Shown: piece after piece, positions 56,906 to 64,000 of the stretch
How positions within the stretch are numbered: position 1 is the first letter of the stretch
How the letters are laid out: every line of letters starts with the position of its first letter
NCBI GenBank assembly: GCA_963921795.1
Contig: OY997658.1
Location: 34,328,347-34,392,346, forward strand
Reading direction: 5' to 3'
Origin: Nannobrachium achirus
Taxonomy: Eukaryota; Chordata; Actinopteri; Myctophiformes; Myctophidae
DNA length: 64,000 nucleotides
Program-made: the position numbers and the translations under genes
Notes under the pieces: generated by a model
Databases searched by the model: none
What the model was told of the DNA's origin: nothing
The model's input: only the letters and a program-made list of their open reading frames with translations

Positions 56906-59083
56906 GGAATACAAGTCCCTCACTATCTCAACTTGGAATATACAATGACCGAGGTCAGCTACCTTTGGTACCAAGAGTAGAAACCCAGACTTCATCAAAG
57001 AAATTGCGAACACAGATATCATTGTGCTACAAGAGACATGGCACAGAGGAGATGGCCCTACTGGTTGTCCAACGAACTACAGAGAGCTGGTGGTACCTTT
57101 CACAAAGCTGACAGGGGTCAAGCAAGGAAGAGACTCAGGAGGCATGCTTATATGGTTCAAAACAGAACTAACACACGCCATTAAGCAAATCAAAACGGGA
57201 CCCTTTTTCATCTGGTTAGAAATCAACAAAAGCCTCACCTCAACTGAGAAAAATGTCTTCCTCTGCGCTACCTACATACCCCCAATAGAATCCCCCTATT
57301 TTAAGGAGGATATGTTCTCCACATTAGAGGAGGACATCAGCCATTTCCAGGCCAGCGGTCAAATTATAGTTTGCGGTGACCTCAATGCAAGAACAGGACA
57401 AGCACCTGACATCCTCAACCCACAGGGAGACAAACACCTACCAGGAAGCATAAACATTCCACCCCCACTATGCCCCCCTAGACATAACTATGACAAAGCA
57501 ACAAACAAACATGGATCACAAATCCTACAGCTCTGTCGTTCGCTGGGTCTGTATATAATGAATGGTAGGTTCCGAGGTGACTCATACGGTAGATATACAC
57601 ACAGCTCCTCTAAAGGTAACAGTACAGTAGATTACTTCATCACTGACGTGAACATAGAGTCCCTCAGAGCGTTCACAGTCAATCAACTAACACCCCTGTC
57701 AGACCACAGCAAAATCACAGCCTATCTGAACAGATCACCCCTCAACAACAAAATGTCAAAACCAAACAAGCTACACAATATTAGACAACGTTACAAATGG
57801 AAGGAACAAAGTGCAGAATCTTTCCAGCAGGCGATTAAACAAAAACAAGTGCAATCACTATTAGACAAATTCCTAAAAATAACCTTCCTCGCCACACCTG
57901 AAAGTGTAAACGGGGCAGTAGAAAGCCTCAATAACATATTCGACCTTACAGCCTCATTAGCAAACCTAAAACCCTCTCAGAGGAAAACAAAGAACAAAGA
58001 CAACACTGACAATTGGTATGATAACGACTGTAAAATCCTAAGGACTAGATTGAGACATTTATCAAATCAAAAACACAGAGAGCCAGACAACCAAAATACA
58101 CGCCTACAATACTGTGAAACATTGAAACAGTATAAAAACACTGTAAGGAAGAAAAGAAACCAACATACTAGAAACCAGCTACAAGATATAGAGGACTCAA
58201 TAACGACAAACAACTTCTGGGAAAATTGGAACAAACTAAACAGACAAAAACAGGATGAGCTACCCATCCAAAATGGATACATATGGGTAAACCACTTCTC
58301 AAAACTCTTTGGCCCAATAGAGGAAAATGAAGAACAAAGGCAAATACAAGATAAACTAAAAAACCTAGAGTCAATCATAAAAGACTACCAAAACCCACTA
58401 GACTCACCAATTACACTGAGCGAATTACAAGACAAAATAAAAAATACTCAAACCCAAGAAGGCATGCGGTACAGACGGTATCTTAAATGAAATGATAAAA
58501 TACACAGACCCCAAATTCCAATTGGCTATATTAAAACTCCTTAATATTGTCCCTGGCTCGGGGACTTTCCACAACATTTGGAACCAAGGACTACTAACAC
58601 CACTCCACAAAAGTGGAGACAAATCCGACCCAAATAACTACAGAGGTATTTGTGTAAACAGCAACGTCGGAAAACTCCTCTGCATGATAATTAATCAGAG
58701 AATCTTACATTTCCTCACAGAGAAGAATGTCCTGAGCAAATCACAGATTGGCTTCCTACCAAACTATCGTACAACAGACCACATCTTCACCCTCAACACT
58801 CTAATTGACAACCAAATAAACAAAAAGAAAATGTTTCTCCTGTTTTGTCGACTTCAAAAAAGCATTTGACTCAATTTGGCACGAGGGCCTACTGTACAAA
58901 CTGCTAGAAAGTGGCATTGGGGGAAAAACCTATGACATCATAAAATCAATGTACACAAACAACACCTGTGCTGGTATCTCATATAACATTGAATGACAGA
59001 TTGGGAAACAACATACAGACTTCTTTCATCAAAGCAGAGGAGTTAGACAGGGATGCAGCCTGAGTCCAACCCTCTTTAACATA

Positions 59084-60087
<1,004 letters not shown>

Positions 60088-61082
60088 TACATCAACGAAT
60101 TGGCAAAAACACTAGAACAGTCAACAACACCAGGCATCCCTCTAGCAGACACAGAAGTCAAATGTCTACTATTTGCAGATGATCTGGTGTTACTGTCTCC
60201 AACCAAAGAAGGATTACAGCAGCAACTCAACCTCCTGCACAAATTCTCACATAAGTGGGCCCTGACAGCAAATCTAGCCAAGACAAAAATCATGGTATTC
60301 CAAAAAAGACAAAACCACCTAAACCAACAATTCTTTCTAAATACCACAGCACAGCAAAAACTATACATACCTGGGCTTAAACATCAGTAGCACAGGAAAC
60401 TTCAACAAAGCTGCAAACGACCAGAGAGAAAAGGCGAGAAGGGCTTTCTATGCCATCAAAAGGAACGTTAAGCTAGATATCCCAATACAAATCTGGCTAA
60501 AGATACTAGACTCCGTTATAGAACCCATCTCCCTCTATGGCTGCGAGATCTGGGGTCCCCTTGCCAACCAAGAATTTGAAAAATGGGACAAACACCAAAC
60601 TGAGACTCTGCAAATCTATACTCCACACCCAACGGAAAACAACAAACAATGCTTGCAGGGCAGAATTAGGACGATACCCACTCATTATAAAAGTAAAAAA
60701 GAGAGCACTTAAATTCTATAATCACCTAAAAGAAAGCAACCCAGACACGCTCCATAACATAGCCCTCAACCATAGTGAAAACCTACAGGGTTGCCCCCTC
60801 AGTCAGCTGGCCCAGGGACTCTGTGCACAAACATTAGCCCAAACGGAAAACACTCTGGACCTAACCAGATTATAAGAAAACAAAAAGAAAGCTACCTAAC
60901 ATACTGGAAAGAGACAACCCAAAGCCATAGCAAAATGGAATGCTATCTGGCACTAAAAAGAGAATATATGTTAGCAGAATATCTGAGCACAGTAAAAGAC
61001 CCAAAACGTAGGAAAGCCTTGACTAGGTACAGACTCCGCGAACACAGCCTTGCAATAGAGAAAGGCCGGCACAGACAGACCC

Positions 61083-61540
61083 AGGGTGACCAGATGTCCC
61101 CCTTTGCGAGGGACAGTCCCACATTTCCATGACTTTTCAGGCGTCCCCCACATTGTGACTGGCAGGTGTTTGATATAGGTGCGCTGATTGTTGCTGAAGC
61201 TCTTAACGTGAGCTCACAGCAAGCTAGACTGGACCACACTGGACAACTGGATATGGCAGAGTATTCCATTGTAACTCTCATTGTCTCTTTTCCCTGCAAG
61301 ATATGTTTTTAAGCCTGTTAATAAAATAACATGAGAAATATCCCCTATATGGGGGTAAATAACAAATTAACAGGCAGTATTAGGCCTATGGTCGAATATG
61401 ACATCAAAGCATTTATTAGCAAACTAATAATTAATAATTTGCTATTAACCCCCCGCCCGCCCGCCCACCCGCCCGTCCCACATTGTCCCACACAAGTGGT
61501 ACTTCTGTCCCTCAAATGAACAGTTTGGATCTGGTCACCC
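61083..61540. mobile_element. hAT-type MITE inside the LINE
   Basis: Ends AGGGTGACCAGATGTCCC and GGATCTGGTCACCC, flanked by exact 8-bp ACAGACCC (61075-61082 and 61541-61548). Removing it and one target copy rejoins the LINE C-terminal reading (HRQTQ with the downstream P-rich segment). It is younger than the LINE. Confidence 0.85.
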
Positions 61541-62572
61541 ACAGACCCCACTCCCAAGGGAAGATAGGCTATGTACCCACTGCACACAAAATGTGGTAGA
61601 AACAGAGCTACACTTTCTAACCACCTGCCCATTATACCAAGACATTAGAGATGTATACTTCCCACAGATTACACACACCCAAAGTGAATTTGAAAACTTG
61701 ACCAATGATGAAAAACTCCCATATCTACTGGGAGAAATACAATAATGCGCAAACACAGCAGCAAGATTTGTGAACTGTTGCGAACTTGCGACAAAAGGCT
61801 AGAAACACAACCACCCTGAGGACAACAAACCATGGATTGACATCTAGACCTACTGCACATACAGTATGAAACAGAGCTGATACCCACCTCCACCAGGAGG
61901 TATGGCCTAATGTTAATAGCATAGCAATACATGCAGTAACATTTCTACCTAGAGCATTTCTACCTATTACTAATAGTACCGCTTAAAGCTGCATTTAAAA
62001 AGTATTTATGTCATATTGTTTATGTCCCAAAAACGTTTTTCAAAAGGTTTGAGGCTAAATTACCACTCCTGAATAGAGAGCCTCTGATTTTTGAATGGCT
62101 CTCAGAGCATTTTCAGCTGCAGTACCACCTTTGGCCTGAACTGCGCCACCCCCCCAAAAATCCTTTTGAAAAAAAAAATGTTTTTGGAAAAAAAGTTTTT
62201 TTTGATTTTTTTTTTTTTTTGTGATGACGTCACAATCGGCAGATGACATCACAATCGGCAGCAAATCTGGACAGCCTGTTTTGAGAACCCGTGGGATACT
62301 TTTAACCTTCGCCTTCTCAAAACCAGAGAAAGACACGACGGTCAGAAATGGGACTTTGTGAGGATAAAAAAGGTTTTAAAATAGGAAAAGTGAATTTTCA
62401 TGGTGTATCACCTTTAATGTTATTACCTGTTGTAAATAGTTTGTCTCTACTGTCTTCCTTCCGCTCCCTCATACAGATTCAGTGTCAACCTCTCCATCTT
62501 TTTCTCTGACTTAGCTGAATTAAGACTCTAAATCTCAGTAGTTCTCACACTTTCAAGATTTTTTAAAGAATG

Positions 62573-62627
62573 TTCAAAAATAGCAGATGTACAAGCTCTG
62601 AGCTGTGTATAATCTGCTATTTTTGAA
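62573..62627. repeat. Recurrent small palindrome, copy near the right end
   Basis: Arms TTCAAAAATAGCAGATGTAC and the mirrored ataatctgctatttttgaa around a short loop. About 55 bp, the most compact copy. Confidence 0.75.
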
Positions 62628-62933
62628 TAGCCAACACAAAAATGACACTAATCCTGGTTTTAATGGGACAAGACAGCTTGGACTGATTTGAATATACACA
62701 AATATTAGGCCTCTCAAAGAGTAATATGACATGTGAATACTAGTTACTCATCTGATTACTCATCTCTACCAGTGTTGATCAAGCTACTTGGAAAGTGTGG
62801 TGAGCTAAGCTAACAGTTAGTCTAAATAAACAGACAAGCCACCAAACCCCCTCAGTTCAATTGTTAATTAAACAATAAGATGTGCCCTTTGCACAAACCA
62901 GTTTGGCAAACAAATGTAATAAAAAGCTACACA

Positions 62934-63012
<79 letters not shown>

Positions 63013-63072
63013 TGCGTGCGCGCCAGCGCGCGCGTGCGTGCGTGTGTGTGCGTGTGTGTGTGTGTGTGTGTG
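62934..63072. repeat. (TG)n microsatellite
   Basis: TG blocks flanking a GCGCGCATGCGTGCG segment. Confidence 0.95.
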
Positions 63073-64000
63073 TATTAATTACATTTATGTGCGACCCAGA
63101 AAAAGTGGTTGTGTGACCACTGCTCCAAATAAGAGTTGATGACACAGAGAGAGTCGAGAGCTTGAGTGTGCGTGTGCGTGTGTGTGTGTGCATGTGCGGT
63201 GAGGATGAGGTGGCCAGGCTGGGCGATGATCTTTCTTTCTCAAAAGAGGTATTTGTTCACACAACACAAAATGTATTTTTTCCTAAACTACAGTCATTCA
63301 CAAGCATGCATGTCTGTATTCCTCTGCAGCAGACAAGTAGCAGGAATCAGCCCAAGGATTGGTGCATCATGATGTCATCATACCAAACAGCTTCTGTCAG
63401 CTACACTTAAGTCTGTATATAGCAGTGGCGTCACTGATCCTTTTGGTTTTCAGCAGTTATCTCTGATGCACTTAGGAGAAATGCTTAGGAAAATGTAGCT
63501 TGTGTGGATGCCACAGCACTACTTGATCAATGGAAGTGTGTCACTATTGAAAAGCTATTTGATTCAGAAAACAGAGTAGCTATCACCACACTACTGAGAC
63601 ATTAGCTCCAACATAGAACTCTTCACAGGTCCAAAATGACATACCCGAACCCTGATTGAATGACCCATAAGATTTGCTCCAAGAGCCAATTGGGTCAGAG
63701 ATTTTTTCAAATGACGGACCCAAACCCTAATGGACCCCTGAAATGAAGTGGAATGGATTTGATAATGAAGCACTGACAGCGCTCTGAAAGGTGCGCAGAG
63801 TGGATAGAAGAGGATGCACAGTTTTTGTTACTGTAAAAATAGTAAAAACATGTTAAAGTGGGGGGAGGGACTCATTTAAAAGGTGGACAGGACTTGTCCC
63901 AACCTCATATAATGGCTCTGATGCCCATAGACACTAGCCTGGCATTGCCAGACTGATCACGTGGCATTCACTCACAAGTTCCTCACTGTGGAGGAACTTG

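Larger units (their letters stand above)
61981..64000. other. sgk3 intron or upstream region, no exon recognised
   Basis: Contains a poly-T run near 62205, a gatgacgtcacaatcggcag direct repeat (62223-62260), a palindrome copy, and TG tracts at 62934-63072 and 63162-63190. From 63944 it holds the beginning of a TAGCCTGGCA element that runs off the window. I searched the minus strand for sgk3 N-lobe motifs (GxGxxG, VLDFVNGGE) and found none. Confidence 0.4.

Overview
This window is nuclear genomic DNA from a ray-finned (teleost-like) fish. Genes are split into short exons with GT/AG introns. Long CA/TG microsatellites, palindromic DNA-transposon remnants (MITEs) with 8-bp or TTAA target duplications, and a degraded LINE fill the introns and spacers. 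Coding exons match vertebrate proteins closely enough to name the genes from memory of the human proteins. No search was run.

Gene order, left to right: cspp1 (minus, its 3' end lies off the left edge), cops5 (plus), ppp1r42 (plus), tcf24 (plus), a spliced snoRNA host corresponding to SNHG6 (plus), mcmdc2 (minus), sgk3 (minus, only the C-terminal half of the kinase is present). This is the order of the human 8q13 block CSPP1-COPS5-PPP1R42-TCF24-SNHG6-MCMDC2-SGK3, so the block is an old vertebrate linkage. cspp1 and cops5 are head to head about 1 kb apart. snhg6 and mcmdc2 are tail to tail about 60 bp apart. The reconstructed cops5 (334 aa), ppp1r42 (338 aa), tcf24 (183 aa) and mcmdc2 (683 aa) frames are continuous across all exons.

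Regions: 1-10 kb, cspp1 exons in repeat-rich introns. 10-19 kb, shared promoter and cops5. 19-22 kb, intergenic, with an unrecognised GC-rich ORF and palindromic elements. 22-32.5 kb, ppp1r42. 33.7-35.5 kb, tcf24. 37.8-42.4 kb, snoRNA host with six tandem box C/D snoRNAs. 42.5-50.1 kb, mcmdc2. 51.7-56.1 kb, sgk3 kinase exons. 56.9-62 kb, a decayed LINE with nested insertions, probably inside an sgk3 intron. 62-64 kb, further intronic or intergenic repeat sequence.

The genes have unrelated roles: centrosome/cilium, COP9 signalosome, PP1 regulation, bHLH factor, meiotic recombination, PI3K-pathway kinase. The most notable observations are: (1) a six-fold tandem expansion of one SNORD87-like snoRNA, each copy in its own intron, with a MITE dropped beside copy 6; (2) two different hAT-type MITEs inserted one after the other into the same splice donor of cops5 exon 7, each duplicating the donor motif; (3) a 50-85 bp palindrome that recurs about 17 times inside several unrelated MITE families, suggesting a parasite of MITEs.
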